64,000 nucleotides of DNA. Source: Artemisia argyi. Lineage: Eukaryota > Streptophyta > Magnoliopsida > Asterales > Asteraceae. Position numbers and translations under genes: made by a program. Positions 45,756-58,387 of this stretch are shown here, one piece after another; positions within the stretch are counted from its first letter, which is position 1, and every line of letters starts with the position of its first letter. Below the pieces are notes generated by a model, which ran no database searches, was not told the DNA's origin, and saw nothing but the letters and a program-made list of their open reading frames with translations. Where the stretch lies: positions 16,521,360 to 16,585,359 of the forward strand of contig CM060709.1 of NCBI GenBank assembly GCA_030686995.1, given 5' to 3'.

Positions 45756-48700
45756 TAATTGTCATCAGTATGGATTTTGACAACATTAATAAGCTTTTTC
45801 TCAAAACAATCTCTGATAAAATGATGTCTAATTTCAATATGTTTAGTTTTTGTGTGATGCACAGGATTTTTAATTATGCATATGGTACTACTATTGTCTA
45901 TATATATAATGGTTTTCATGAAATTGTACCCATAATCCAATAATTGATTCTGAAGCCATAAGATCTGAGCACAACAACTAGCAGCAGCTACATATTCTGC
46001 TTCAGTGGTTGAAGTAGCTACCATAGTTTGCTTCTTGCACTGCCATGACACCAATCTACATCCAAGAAATTGAGATCCTCCTGTAGTTGACCTTTTATCC
46101 AAACTTGCATCAGCATAGTCACTATCTAAGTATGTGATCAATTCCATAGGGGATTCTCTTGGATACCATAATCCTAGATTAGGATATGTCTTCGAGTACC
46201 TAAAAATCTTCTCCACTGCTGTCATATGTGATGTTTTTGGAGTCACTTGAAATCTTGCACAAGCACATACAGCAAACATAATGTCTGGCCTTGATGAAGT
46301 AAGATATATCAGAGAACCAATCATAGATCTGTAAGTATGCACATCAACATTAGCACCACTAGCATTCTTCAACAATAGATGAGTGGTCTTATCAGCAAGG
46401 GTATTTGAAGGTTTTGCATCAGCAAACTTGAACTTCCTAATAATCTCAGTCACATATTTGTCTTGACTGATAAAGATGCCTTCTTGACTCTGTTGTACTT
46501 GCAGCCCCAAAAAGAATGTAAGTTCTCCCATAGAACTCATTTGAAATTCATCTTTCATCAGCTTTTCAAACTCTTTGCACATCTCTTGTCTAGTAGACCC
46601 AAAGATAATATCATCAACATATACTTGAACAAGTAGAATATCACCCTTGTCTTTCTTGATGAACAAAGTTTGATCAATCTTGCCTCTATGAAACCCATTA
46701 TTCAACAAATAAGTAGCTAAGGTTTCATACCACTTCCTTGGAGCCTGATGTAAGCCATAAAGAGCCTTAACCACTTTATACACTTTATTTGGGTGTTGAG
46801 GATCTTCAAAGCCTGGAGGTTGAAAGACATAGACCTCCTCATCAATTGTACCATACATGAAGGCACTCTTAACATCCATTTGATAGACAGTGAAGCCCAT
46901 AAAGGATGCATAGGCTAGAAACAATCTAATAGCCTCAATCCTTGCAACAGGAGCAAAAACTTCCTCATAGTCAATACCCTCCTCTTGAGTGTATCCTTGA
47001 GCAACCAATCTAGCTTTGTTCCTGATTACTATACCTCTTTCATCTTTCTTGTTTCTAAAAACCCATTTAGTACGAATGACATTCATACCATCAGGCAAAT
47101 CACAAAGAACCCAAACCTTTTGAAGTTTAAATTGCAACAACTCCTCTTGCATAGCTTCAACCCAGCTAGATTCTTCTAAAGCCATATATACATTTTTAGG
47201 CTCCACTTATGAGAGAAAACAGAAAAACAAACATTCATTCTTTCTCCTATGCTTCTTGAACTCATAAACTTCACTAATGAACCCATGAATATCATCTTTC
47301 TTTGTCTGTCTTTTAGTCTTCACACCTGATTAAAGTTCACTAATAACATTATCAAGTGGATGCACTTTGTGAATTGAAGTCTGTGATGTGCTAAGAATAT
47401 CATATGTTGTAGGCATGTTTGAGATCTCTACATCATCACTGGGTGATTCCTGAGATGAACTTTCCACATTTGGACTGTCAGTGGAAACTTCTGGTGTAGC
47501 AGTGGGAATTGAGTTTCCACTGCTAGCAGGAATTTCTTTATTCAGAACATCAAAATTCACACCATCTGCATCACTTTTCTTTTTAGAATTATCAACAAAA
47601 TACCAAAGTGGCATAACAATTTGATGTTTATCATCTTCATCATCTTTGCAAGCATCATCTTCATCAATGAATTCTTCTGAATCTTCAAGATCTTTGTCTC
47701 TTGTACTTGAAGTAAGAGGTACATAATTCATTGTATTGGATAATGTTTCAAGATCAAATAGCCATTCTGGACCTGAACATGCCATGTTAGCTTTATTTTC
47801 AAGAAACTCAACATGCAAATTCTCTTCAATCTTCTTTGTTATTAAGTTATAGACTCTGAAAGCCTTGCTAACCATAGAATATCCAACAAAGAAGCCTTCA
47901 TCAGACTTTTCTTCAAATTTACCCATATGATCAATGGTATTGAGAATAGTAACATGACATCCAAATGGCCTCATAAATTCCAAAGTAGGGGGTCTTCCTC
48001 TGAATAGCTCATAAGGTGTATTGTTCTTTGTTTTAACCACTAAAACCCTGTTCTTAATGTAACAAGCAGTGTTAACTGCTTCAGCCCAAAAAGTCACTGG
48101 TAGCTTTGAATCAGCTAACATGGTTCTAGCAGCCTCAATTAGTGTTATGTTTCTTCTTTCAGCAACTCCATTTTGTTGAGGAGTTATTGCAACACTAAAT
48201 TCTCTCTTAATACCTTTGTCTCTGCAGAAATCATCCATAACTTTGTTCTTGAACTCTGTCCCATTGTCACACCTGATGATCTTGATCTTCTTTTCAACTT
48301 GATTTTCAACTTCAGTGATGAATGTGTTAAGGATGCCAGTGGTCTCATCCTTGGTTCTTAAAAAGAAAACCCATGTGAATCTACTAAAGTCATCAGTCAC
48401 AACAAGACAATACTCCTTCAAATTGATGCTGCTCACAGATATAGGACCAAACAAGTTCATATGCAGCATGAAAAGTGGATGATCAATAGAATTGTATGCC
48501 TTGGTCTTGCATGGAGCTCTGTGTGGTCATTTTCAAATCTTTTCTCTGGTTAACCTCTGACTAGACCATCTTTCACAATCTTGTTAATGGTCTTGAAATT
48601 AACATGACCAAGTCTTCTGTGCCAAAGCATGGATTCATCCAAAGTGGCTTTTACAAGCAAGCAAGTAAAGTCATTATTAGCCACTATGTTCTTCATGTAA

Positions 48701-49107
48701 ATGCTATATAGATTGCCTTTTATAGGGATTGTAAGCAAAATTTCACTTTCATCAGGAAGCTTATAATCCTTAGATAAGATATAGCATTCATATTCTGTGA
48801 ATAGAACTCTATGCTTCTTGTCACACATCTGTGACACACTGAAAAGGTTGTACTTGAGTTCTTTCACATAATTCACATTCTCAAAGTCCAAGTTTCCAGC
48901 CTTGATTGTTCCTTTGCTAGAAACTTTGCCACTAATTCCTCCTCCAAAGCTGACAAATTGTCCATCATATGGTTTGAAATCTGAAAGATAGGACTTATTG
49001 CCAGTCATGTGCCTAGAACATCCACTGCCTGAGTATCCTTGATCATCTTTTGTCTTTGAATGTTCCTGCACACAAAATAAAGGAATTAGTTCCTTTTGGG
49101 GACCCAA
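45756..49107 (-). pseudogene. Element C pol (protease, integrase, RT, RNase H)
   Basis: Protease remnant at 49107-48550: the core reads GSGCSRHMTG, so the catalytic Asp is Gly. The GAG-pre-integrase segment has HRRLGH. A short deletion near 48518-48524 removes the C-x-x-C of the integrase zinc finger and shifts the frame. The integrase core (48469 onward) keeps DN-G-EF and the Glu of VAERRN. Two stops lie between integrase and RT (near 47330 and 47210) in an otherwise continuous frame. RT has YVDD and [15 protein letters not shown]; RNase H has DSDYADA. It is cut by element B and finishes at 30545. Confidence 0.85.
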
Positions 49108-49217
49108 GCCACAAATGACTTGGATCTGCCTCGTGTATCAATATAATTGTATCTGTCAAAGATCATTGATACACCATTGGGATTGTTTGAGGTGATTGTT
49201 CCTTTTGGTTTCCATTC

Positions 49218-50715
49218 TCAACGTGCTGAGGCCTTAACAGCATTTCCCACATTTACCCTTTTATTGTTCACATAACCACCAGTGGAAACTTTTGGCCTTG
49301 CAGTGGTAACTGCTGGCTTAGCAGTGGAAACTGCTGGTTTTGAAATTTTGGGTACCCACTTGTGATTATTGTAAACTTTCTTTTCAAAATTGGTCTTTTT
49401 CCCTATTTGAGTAGATTTAGCAAACGTAGTAACAGGGGACTTAGGGTAAACTCTGTTTTTATTTCTGGCAGTGGCAACTGCTGGTCTGGCAGTGGAAATT
49501 GGTTTTATGCCAGAGTTAAGCAAAACAGACATGGGAATCATCTTGCTAAGTGGATTTGGGTGAGTTAAGGTATTAGCATTATATCCATTCACCCTAGTAT
49601 TCCCAAACACTTCCCTTCTACCCATGTGATAGTTACAATTATAAGACAGATGGTCAAAGCTACCACATATATGAAAGGATTTGTTGTTGAACATAAAGTC
49701 ACTACCAAATTGCCTAGATTTAACATGATTCCAACTCCTCATAGTTCCCCTAGGAGTTGTTGACCTACTTCTGTACATCTTTGCATATCTTGTAGTAGGC
49801 CTAGTGGAATTAGGTTGTGACCTAGGCTTCTCTTTGACAACATCAGGAATACTCTTTTTAACATCCACATTTACATTCTCAGGAACACTAGGTTTAGACT
49901 CAACATTCAAACTTTCATATTTAAGAGATGAGTCACTAGCACTATCAAATGTATCAACCTCAACCTGAACCTTTTCAATAACAGCTTCTTTAACAAATTT
50001 TGGTCCATAAGTCATGGTTGGTTCCTGGAATTCTTCTAATCCTGTATGAGCTAAGTCAATGCCAGGAGGTGATGGAACACCTCTTAGAGGTGGTGGAACT
50101 GATTTGTATCCAACTCCTGATTTGGCTTTGTTCACAACTTGGGCTTCCCAAATTTTGTCAATACACTTGGATTGGTGATCAAGTGTATTACAAGTTATCT
50201 TTATATTCTCACTAGCCCTTTTAACCTTTTCTAGTTCTTCCCTAAGAACCTTATTTATAGCAACCTGATAATCTAAGTCTCTTTTTAACACTGCAATATC
50301 ATCATTGAACTTAGATTCATTTACCCTATAATGCTCTAATTGAGTTTCTAAAACACCTAGACCTCTTTTATGATTAGCTAAGTTATAATTAGTATGATTT
50401 AACTCTAGCAATTGTTCATCATATTGTGCTTTAATTTTCTCATACTCTTTTAAGGCCTTACAAGTTTTAGAACAAGCATTATTAATTTGTACCTCAGAGT
50501 CAGAAAAAGCCATTAGTGCAAGCTCAGTAGCAAGCATTGTAGACTCTGAATCATCATCTTCATCCTCAACCATAAAGCTCCAATCATAGCTTACACAATC
50601 AATAGCCAATAGCCCCTTTGGCTCTTCAGTTATAGGTTCTTTCTTCTTGTCTTGCTTATACCAAGTTGACCTGTTGTCAGGTTTCCTTGGTTTCCTACAT
50701 TCCCTGGCAAAGTTC
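49218..50715 (-). pseudogene. Element C gag, C-terminal part
   Basis: The open frame enters from element D at 50715 and runs to 49218. It has a broken first zinc knuckle (ARECRKPRK remains) and an acidic stretch. A coiled coil follows (KTCKALKEYEKIKAQYDEQL onward), then a second knuckle-like motif that lacks its first Cys (CGSFDHLSYNC) and a Thr/Ala/Arg/Pro tail. The N-terminal capsid part is missing. The tail is built of STA.P repeats encoded by the GCAGTGGNAA motif (49300-49330, 49468-49498). Confidence 0.8.
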
Positions 50716-51272
50716 CTTATGTCCAAAGTTAGTGAAAACTCATTTTTTCCACTAAAATTTTCCAACAATCCCCCACATGAATGGATATCGAATGGAGATT
50801 CACACAAATCTAACCAAATCTCAGCGGTTGAGTCTTGCATAGGATAGGTAGGTGTTACCCTTTGAACCTTCCCTTGTGACATATACTTAGCCTCCTAGCT
50901 GTCAGTAGAACGCGATGTCTTTGAACTGATCTGCTGTTTGTGTAGACGACAATATATGTTCACACAGGACTCTTCCTGACACTGTCAACTCCTCATTGTC
51001 ATGTTCGTTATGGTCATGAACACTAGCTTGGTCCTGCAAGAGCTCTTAGGAAATGCGCCCCTACATTTCCCTTCGAAGCGCCCCCACTTCTCTCTCACAT
51101 AGGTGATTTTATATTAAATCATTAAAAGCTCAAGGCTTATCCTCATATCTTGTCACTGAATATTACAGGAATGGACTAGGATGTTTATTAGCACCCTTGT
51201 GTGTTTTGGAAGGTTGATTAACCCCCCACAGTGACTCCCCCACAGTTTATACGAGTAGGTTGTCCTATTGAA

Positions 51273-53881
51273 CCCAGATCTTGGGATCTCCAGTCAGCTG
51301 GGTTAGGTTTTCCTTCGTATAAACATATTCATTAACGGGGTTTAGTCCCATTCCTTTTGAAGACTTGTTAACTAACTCTCTGCTTAAGCCTTTCGTAAGC
51401 GGATCCACTATGTTATCCTTTGATTTCACATAATCAATAGTGATAACTCCTGTAGAGAGTAGTTGTCGTATAGTATTGTGTCTACGTCTAATATGTCTTG
51501 ACTTACCGTTTTAAACAATATGCTATATATGAGCTCTGCCAATCGCCGATTGACTATCACAATGTATACATATGGCCGTTACCGGCTTAGGCCACCTTGG
51601 TATGTCCTCTACAAATTGACGTAACCATTCTGCCTCTTCGGCGCATTTATCTAAGGCGATAAATTCTGACTCCATTGTGGATCTAGAAATAACCGTCTGT
51701 TTGGAAGATTTCCAAGATACAGCTCCACCTCCAAGTGTGAATACATATCCACTTGGTGATCTAGAGTCTTTTATATCAAATATCCAGTTTGCATCACTGT
51801 ATACTTCGATAACAGCCGGATATCTAGTATAATGCAATCAATATTCTCGAGTGTACCTTATGTACCCCAGAACCCTTGTTATACTTTCCCAGTGTTTGTA
51901 ACCTGGGTTGTTCGTATACCTACTTAGCCTACTCACAGCGTATGCTAAGTCAGGTTTCGTACAATTCATTAGATACATCAAGCTACCAATAATGCTCGAA
52001 TATCCCACCTGGTTAACTCCCTGACCTATATTTTTAGATAGATGTTTAGTCATATCAATAGGAGTTCTCGCAATGTTGGAGTCATCTGGATTATATTTCT
52101 CAAGAATTTTATCCACAAAGTGTGTTTGACTCAACATAAGTCCATTTTGGGTTCGTGTGATTTTGACTCCAAGTATCACATCTGCCAAACCCATGTCTTT
52201 CATGTCAAACCTTGATTTCAACATGTCTTTAGTAGATTGTATCATCTTATCATTGCTTCCAACGATTAACATATCGTCTGCATATAGACATAAGATGACA
52301 TATCCATTGTTTGTGTCTTTCACGTAGACACACTTGTCACATTCATTAATTTTAAATCCACATTCGATCATGACGTGGTCAAACTTTTGATGCCACTGCT
52401 TATGAGCTTTTTTTAATCCATACAGTGATTTGACAAGTTTACATACTTTTCCCTCTTGTCCCGGGGCAGTGAATCCCTCAGGTTGTTCCATGTAAATCTC
52501 TTCATCTAAATCTCCATTTAGAAAAATAGTTTTTACATCCATTTGATGAACTTCAAGATTTCTAATGGCTGCAATAGCAAGTACCATCCTAATGGAGGTT
52601 ATTCGCGTTACAGGCGAATAAGTGTCAAAATAATCCAGACCTTCACGTTGTCTATAACCTTTGATCACCAATCTTGCTTTGTACTTGTCTATGGTGCCAT
52701 TAGCTTTCATCTTCTTCTTGAAGATCCATCGATAGCCTAATGTTTTGCAGCCTGGAGGTAGATCTACAAGCTCCCATGTATGGTTATGCAAAATAGAATC
52801 TATCTCACTCTTAATGGCTTCTTTCCATTGAGGCCCTTCTGAGGAAGTAACCGCTTCTCGGTAAGTGTTCGGTTCACTTTCTACCATAAAAGAAACAAAA
52901 TCGGGTCCAAATGATTTCTCAATTCTTGACCTTTTGCCCATTCTGCTGAGGTGAATAGGGTGCGGTGAACTCATGTCTAATTCCATGTTGTGAACAAAAT
53001 TCAGCAAATGGAGATACATATTCACCTCCCCTATCACTCCTTACTACCTTGATCTTTTTATTTAGTTGATTCTCAACCTCATTCTTGTATAGAATGGACT
53101 TATCTATTGCTTCATCTTTACTTTTAAGTAAATACATGTAGCAATATTTCGTACTATCATCAATAAAGGTGATGAAGTACTTGTTATCTCCTCTTGTTGG
53201 CACCGATTTTAAATCACACACATCTGTGTGAATTAGATCAAGAGGGTCGATTTTTCTTTCAACCGAATGAAAAGACGATCTTGTCATTTTCGCCTCAGCA
53301 CATGTTTTGCACTTGTGATTTGAGTCAATATGGAATGTAGGCATACAATTTAATTTCATTAAACGACGGATGGAATTATAGTTGACATGACCAAGTCGGC
53401 CATGCCACACATTCGAAGTCTCAACTACACAAGTTGAATTAGTGTTCATTTTAGAAATATTGTTTTCCTTAGCAATTAAATCAAACTTGAACATTCCATC
53501 ACGGGCGTAGCCCGTACCTACAACCATTTTATTTTTGGTTAACTCAAATGTGTTACACTCAAATGCAAGGCAAAACCCATACTTGTTGAGTAACCACCCG
53601 GACACAAGATTCTTTCGAATCTCCGGAACTTACAAAACGTTTTTGACTTTTAACTCTTTTCTGGATGTCCATTTTAAAATCACATCACCCTCACCTTTAA
53701 TGTCAGCGGTGATGGAATTGCCCATGAAAAGTTTTTCACCCTTGTTAACATTTTTAAACGAACTAAAGAGACTTTTCTCCAAACACACATGACGGGTAGC
53801 ACTTGTGTCAATCCACCACTCTTTTGTATTTGAACCCGCAAAGTTCACTTCTGAAATCATTGCAACGAGATCGGAAGCCAT
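51273..53881 (-). pseudogene. Element D pol remnants
   Basis: The protease segment (53881-53630) has WWIDTSATRHVC in place of the usual D-S-G/A core. The integrase zinc finger (HGRLGHVN...CKTC) and the first two catalytic Asp are present. A deletion near 52937 joins PQQNG to sequence just upstream of RT, removing the catalytic Glu and the integrase C terminus. RT (53037 onward) has YADDMLI. RNase H is split by stops at 51838 and 51523 but stays in frame to the end near 51273. Confidence 0.85.
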
Positions 53882-55420
53882 TCCGAAATTACAAATTCCC
53901 GATTATACAGAAAGTACAATATTTCAGCTTCAAAATTAAACTAGGCAGAAACGAACTCTGCACAAGTTTTATAATCTGTTAGAACTTTGTATTAGATGCA
54001 AAAGTAACTAGGAAACACACTCCTGTTTACAAATCGATGCACAAAAAAAATTTATGCACAAAGATTGCAGCAAGCAAAGTCCTTATATGACTAACTTAAT
54101 TAGCTTTCAAGGCAGCAAACAAATTGGTATAATCTGTAAATGTTCTTGAACATAAACTTGCACACGACAAAGAAATAATAACTTAAACTGAAAGTGAAAA
54201 TAGTTAATAATATTATGCAGAAATTCAGTAATTAAAATTGTGCAGAAAATAAGTTTAAGGGCTGTTTGGAAATGTCATTTCGAGGGGCTATTTAGACAGC
54301 AAATAAGTGAAGAAAAAACGTTCTAAAACTGGTTAAAGGGCTGTTCAAACAAGACCTGTGAGGGGTTGTTTAGACAGGAAAAAAAAGCTGAAAACAAGGA
54401 CAAACTTGTTTAAGAGAATCTGTAAGAAGAAGGTTAGAACAATCTAAGCATAACACGATTATAAAGTACCACACAATATATAAAAGTTCACACTTAGCTA
54501 ACTAAAAATTAACACAGAATATTACTGAAACTGGATTGAACCCTGAACAATTTTAAAGAAAATTTCAGAATATGTTTTGTAATCTGACACGTTTGGAACA
54601 AACTCAAACGAGTTAACAGTTTAGTTATTAAGAACAGAATCAAATGAAACTAGATTAACTCCAAATCGTTTTCTTCCTTATAAACGGTAACACGGAATTG
54701 TTTTAAGATTGTAGGAAAAAGTATACCGTTTATATCGAATGTAAATACAATATCAGGAAGAAAAATAACTCTCCAATACAAGTACCTGTCAGAAGAACTT
54801 GGACAGAAGTATTATACAGGAACAATAAGAAAGTGTGACTGAGTCTCGTGTTGAACACGATTCCCTTAAAACAATTCCGTGTACAACAACACGGTTGTTT
54901 CCCAGGGTACAACGGCCGGAGCAGGAGTACTGCCGGAGATGACGAACTTGCCTGAAAATTTAATCGGACTTGTGTGTGTGTAAGCTTATAGGATGTGTAA
55001 AAGCTGTCAAGTATTTGGTGTTTTTGGAACCACAAAAGGAGCTAGTAGTTATACTACTAAGGGATTGAATACACAATTCAAACCAATTGAATGCTCACTT
55101 CAAACCAATTGAATACACAATTCAAATCAATTGAATACACAATTCAAATCACTTGAATGCTATTAAGAATGATTTAAAATAAAGATGTAACTAAACATTA
55201 AGTGTATTGTTACAACCTTTAATTATTAAATAGCTCTTAACACTGATTTTTTCTGCATTCAAGTATTTCCCGGTTTTGTTCCAACAACCTACTTTAAGCG
55301 TCGATATCTCATTCACCTTAACTCCGTTTTGGACATATAAAGGCTCGTTACGAAGTCCCCACAGTGGACTACGTAACCATATAAGACTTTAACCATAGAA
55401 ACTATATTTACTAATAGTAA
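53882..55420 (-). other. 5' region of element D
   Basis: Between the LTR start and the protease lies about 1.5 kb without a gag-like frame. It probably contains the rest of the 5' LTR and a decayed leader. The LTR end and primer site were not recognised. Confidence 0.4.
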
Positions 55421-55472
55421 CTTATGTCCAAAGTTAGTGAAAACTCATTTTTTCCACTAAAATTTTCCAACA

Positions 55473-56630
55473 AGAACACCTCGCACTCAATTTGCACATG
55501 TATTTCTTTTTTTTCCTCATAATATTGTACATTTGTACGTTATAGAGTTTAGTTAGATCTTATTGTTTGAAAGAGGAAAAGTTTATTTTGTGACATTCCA
55601 TGTAAGTAATTTCGTGGCGATGTATACCATTTTATTGTATTTGAACTCTATTCGTGTAAAGTGATACTTGTAAAAAAATAAAATAAATATTAAATAATTA
55701 GTAGTAGATTGCTTAGATTTGAAGACTCCATTTAATTAATAAATCACATACTTATCAACAAAAATTTAGTCGTTCACATGCAAAAATAGCTTATAAATAG
55801 ATACTTTAGTTAACCGTTAAATGAAAAAGATTTGTTTGGATTTATAAATTAACCTCTTATTTCACATGGCCAAAAAATTTGGATCTATAAACCTGTGATT
55901 TACATTGCACAAAAATGGATATGAGCATTATGAAGATGTTTATATTAAAGACACTTAAACATGCTCATTAGAGTTACGTTAATCACATTGATAATAGCCT
56001 TACTTATAAATTGTTTAAGGGTTTTTTCTTTCATCGATGTGAAACAAATTTTCAAGTGGCTTAACCACCACATCTCCACCCTCACATCCTCTTATACACA
56101 CACGAACACCTCATCTCACCACCACATCACTTTCCTCATCATCCTCCACCGAGTCACAACCGAGCCAACCCACTCCAACACACCCACTCCCACACTCTCC
56201 ACGCATCAAATGGAATGTACACTTAGCACACAATCTATACAATATTTCATTTCACAGTGATGTTTGTTATTTTTGTATGTTTGTAAGATGATAGATAATA
56301 CTCTTTTGTTGTTAGATTTTGACGTCATAACTATTTTTTGAAGTCACAATTAAATTAAAATGATAGTGAAGTGTAACGTTCTTCAGTTAAATGATAAAGG
56401 TGCCTTCGAAGACTATGCATGTAATCTCACCAAAACTGCGTAGACAATTTTGAACTTTGCAAATTATTATTCGAAAAGTGGTTAATGATGTGATGATAAT
56501 ATTAGATAATCCATTTAAGTTGTGTTTATGTTGACTTTCAAAAAAGTAACAACAAGGGGCGCAACCATTTGTTCTTTGCGTCATCTTAAAAAAAGAAAAA
56601 AAAGAAAAAAAAGAAAGAAAAAAGAAAAAG

Positions 56631-56661
<31 letters not shown>

Positions 56662-56950
56662 TTAATTTGTATCTCACAAAGATAAAGTAAGAGCAATGCT
56701 ACACTCACGTATATTTTACAAACAAAAATTCTCACAATAATGTGTAGAAAAATGATTTGTTACAAATTCAAGTGATGATGAAAGAAAAGAAAGAACAATG
56801 GTCCAAGTGTCATGTCAACGAATTTTATTTTGCAAAATTTATGTGATTATAGGATCCGAAAACTCGTAAAAGAAAGACTATTAAATCTCTGACAAAACAA
56901 AAGGTAGAATTAGAATCTCCTTGTTATTGCGCGCACACAGAGAGAGAGAG

Positions 56951-56982
<32 letters not shown>

Positions 56983-57297
56983 ACCTATCAAAGTGATACA
57001 GATGGTGTGGTTACGTATGTGGCCTGACCATGTGAAGAAAAAGCGAAAGATGGGATCGGATGCAAACAACATAGGCAATTAGTGTTTAGTCTGTTAATTT
57101 AGAAATTGACAAATCAAAGACATTAAATATGATTATTTAAGAAGCAACCATATATAGAATTTTAAGCTTAAGTGTCAACAATGTAAAGCACCAAGTCACC
57201 AATTACTATAGTTGATCTAGGAAACCTTTTTTCTGAAGTTTTTCAGAAATGACAAATTCTTGTTGTTCACAAAACTGAGTTTTTGTTATAAATAATT
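55473..57297. other. Intergenic DNA with homopurine tracts
   Basis: No supportable gene. A-rich purine tracts lie at 56584-56660 and 56938-56980 (GAGAGAGA then A-run). Small frames through these are artefacts. A CACC-rich stretch lies at 56060-56200. Confidence 0.5.
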
Positions 57298-58247
57298 ATA
57301 GACGAGTACCCGTGCATAGCAACGGGATTTTATAACGACAAATAGTTTATTGATAAAAAACGTTTATAGGTTATAAACGAAAAATAATGTTTTGAAACCC
57401 GGTTCGATCCGGGTGGTTCAACCGGTTGAACCGTTCCGGTCGAAAAATAGGTCGATTTAAACCGGGTCAACTTGCTAGGTTAGGTCGAAAACGGGTCAAA
57501 TTAAACCAGGTCAATCCGCCTGGTTTGAAGCTTCCCGAGTCAACCCGGTTTGTGTTTTAATTGGTTGTATTTAATTTAGTATATATGTTTTTTAATTGGT
57601 TGTACAATGTGAATAAATCATTGTACTTTTAAGTAAAGGATAATGTTTTGAAACCCGGTTCGACCCGGGTGGTTCAACCGATTGAACCGTTCCGGTCGAA
57701 AATGGGTCGATTTAAATCGTGTCAACTTGCTAGGTTGGGTCGAAAACGGGTCAAATTAAACCGGGTCAATCCGCCAGGTTTGAAGCATCCCGGGTCAACC
57801 CGGTTTGTGTTTTAATTGGTTGTATTTAATTTGGTAGATATGTTTTTAATTGGTTGTACAATGTGAATAAATCACTGTACTTTTAAGTAATGAATAATGT
57901 TTTGAAACCCGGTTCGACCCGGGTAGTTCAACCGGTTGAACCGCTCAGATCGAAAAAGTGGTCGATTTAAACCGGGTTAACTTGCTAGGTTGGGTCGAAA
58001 AAGGGTCAAATTACCGGGTCAACCCGGTTTGTGTTTTAATTGGTTGTATTTAATTTGATAGATATGTTTTTTTAATTGGTTGTACAATGTGAATAAATTA
58101 TTGTACTTTTAATTAATGGGGTGTTTTAATTAGAGTATTAATTAGATTGTTCAAGTTTCCTTAATTAATAAGGGCATTATGGGGATTGACCAAAAGTTAA
58201 GTTTTCACTTTTCACTTTGACCATTTTCTCTTTATAAGTAGTATAGA
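57298..58247 (-). mobile_element. Helitron-like non-autonomous element
   Basis: On the minus strand the 5' side reads TCTATACTACTTATAAAGAG (from 58247), preceded by A, as in plant Helitrons. The 3' side has an imperfect hairpin, CCCGTTGCTATGCACGGG, followed eight bases later by CTAT (57298) where CTRR is expected. No Rep/helicase is encoded. The 3' mismatch makes this tentative. Confidence 0.45.
57385..58113. repeat. 255-bp tandem repeat, nearly three copies
   Basis: Units start at 57385, 57641 and 57895 (TAATGTTTTGAAACCCGGTT). Each holds GGTTCAACCGGTTGAACC-type palindromes and several GGTCAA/TTGACC phrases. The third unit has a deletion in its middle. Differences are scattered. Confidence 0.9.
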
Positions 58248-58249
58248 TA

Positions 58250-58387
58250 TGTGGATGTCGATATAGGCCCAAGGCCCATATTAGCTATTAGGGTTTTGTC
58301 CTAGTGTTTATCTATATATACTCTTTGTAAATCTCATAGTTAGTGATTAATTGAAGATTACTTTCATTCTCTTCATTCTTATTTACA
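58250..58387 (+). repeat. Short LTR-like segment followed by a primer-site-like motif
   Basis: TGTGGATGTC...ATTTACA (138 bp) contains TATATATA and T-rich sequence and is followed by ACACGTTATCAGCATG. That ending resembles the LTR/primer-site junction of short-LTR copia elements. No second copy or gag was found, so it could be a solo remnant. Confidence 0.35.

Larger units (their letters stand above)
25492..50715 (-). mobile_element. Element C: 5'-truncated copia retrotransposon with a sense accessory gene and an antisense gene
   Basis: Minus-strand order: partial gag (50715-49218), protease to RNase H (49107-45756, continuing at 30628-30545), an opposite-strand gene (29806-30261), an accessory gene (28908-26035) and the 3' LTR (25944-25492). 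Element B is inserted at 30629-45755. The 5' LTR and gag N terminus are missing; the sequence changes abruptly at 50715 into element D. The layout matches a copia family I know from Asteraceae annotations. All its enzymes carry damage. Confidence 0.8.
50716..55472 (-). mobile_element. Element D: degenerate copia retrotransposon
   Basis: A 52-bp stretch, TGTTGGAAAATTTTAGTGG... on the minus strand, occurs at 55472-55421 and again at 50767-50716. The second copy directly follows the purine tract CATGTGGGGGAT, so these are the starts of the 5' and 3' LTRs. The 3' copy breaks off after 52 bp into element C gag. Pol (53881-51273) is from a copia lineage different from B and C. No gag is recognisable and no primer site was found. 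Confidence 0.7.

Noticed and set aside
55961..56260. 99-residue plus-strand frame
   Set aside because: It has no domain, skewed Thr/His/Ser composition from a CACC-rich stretch, and no supporting signals.
56387..57078. Phe-rich minus-strand frames near 56600 and 56950
   Set aside because: They are artefacts of A-rich homopurine tracts.
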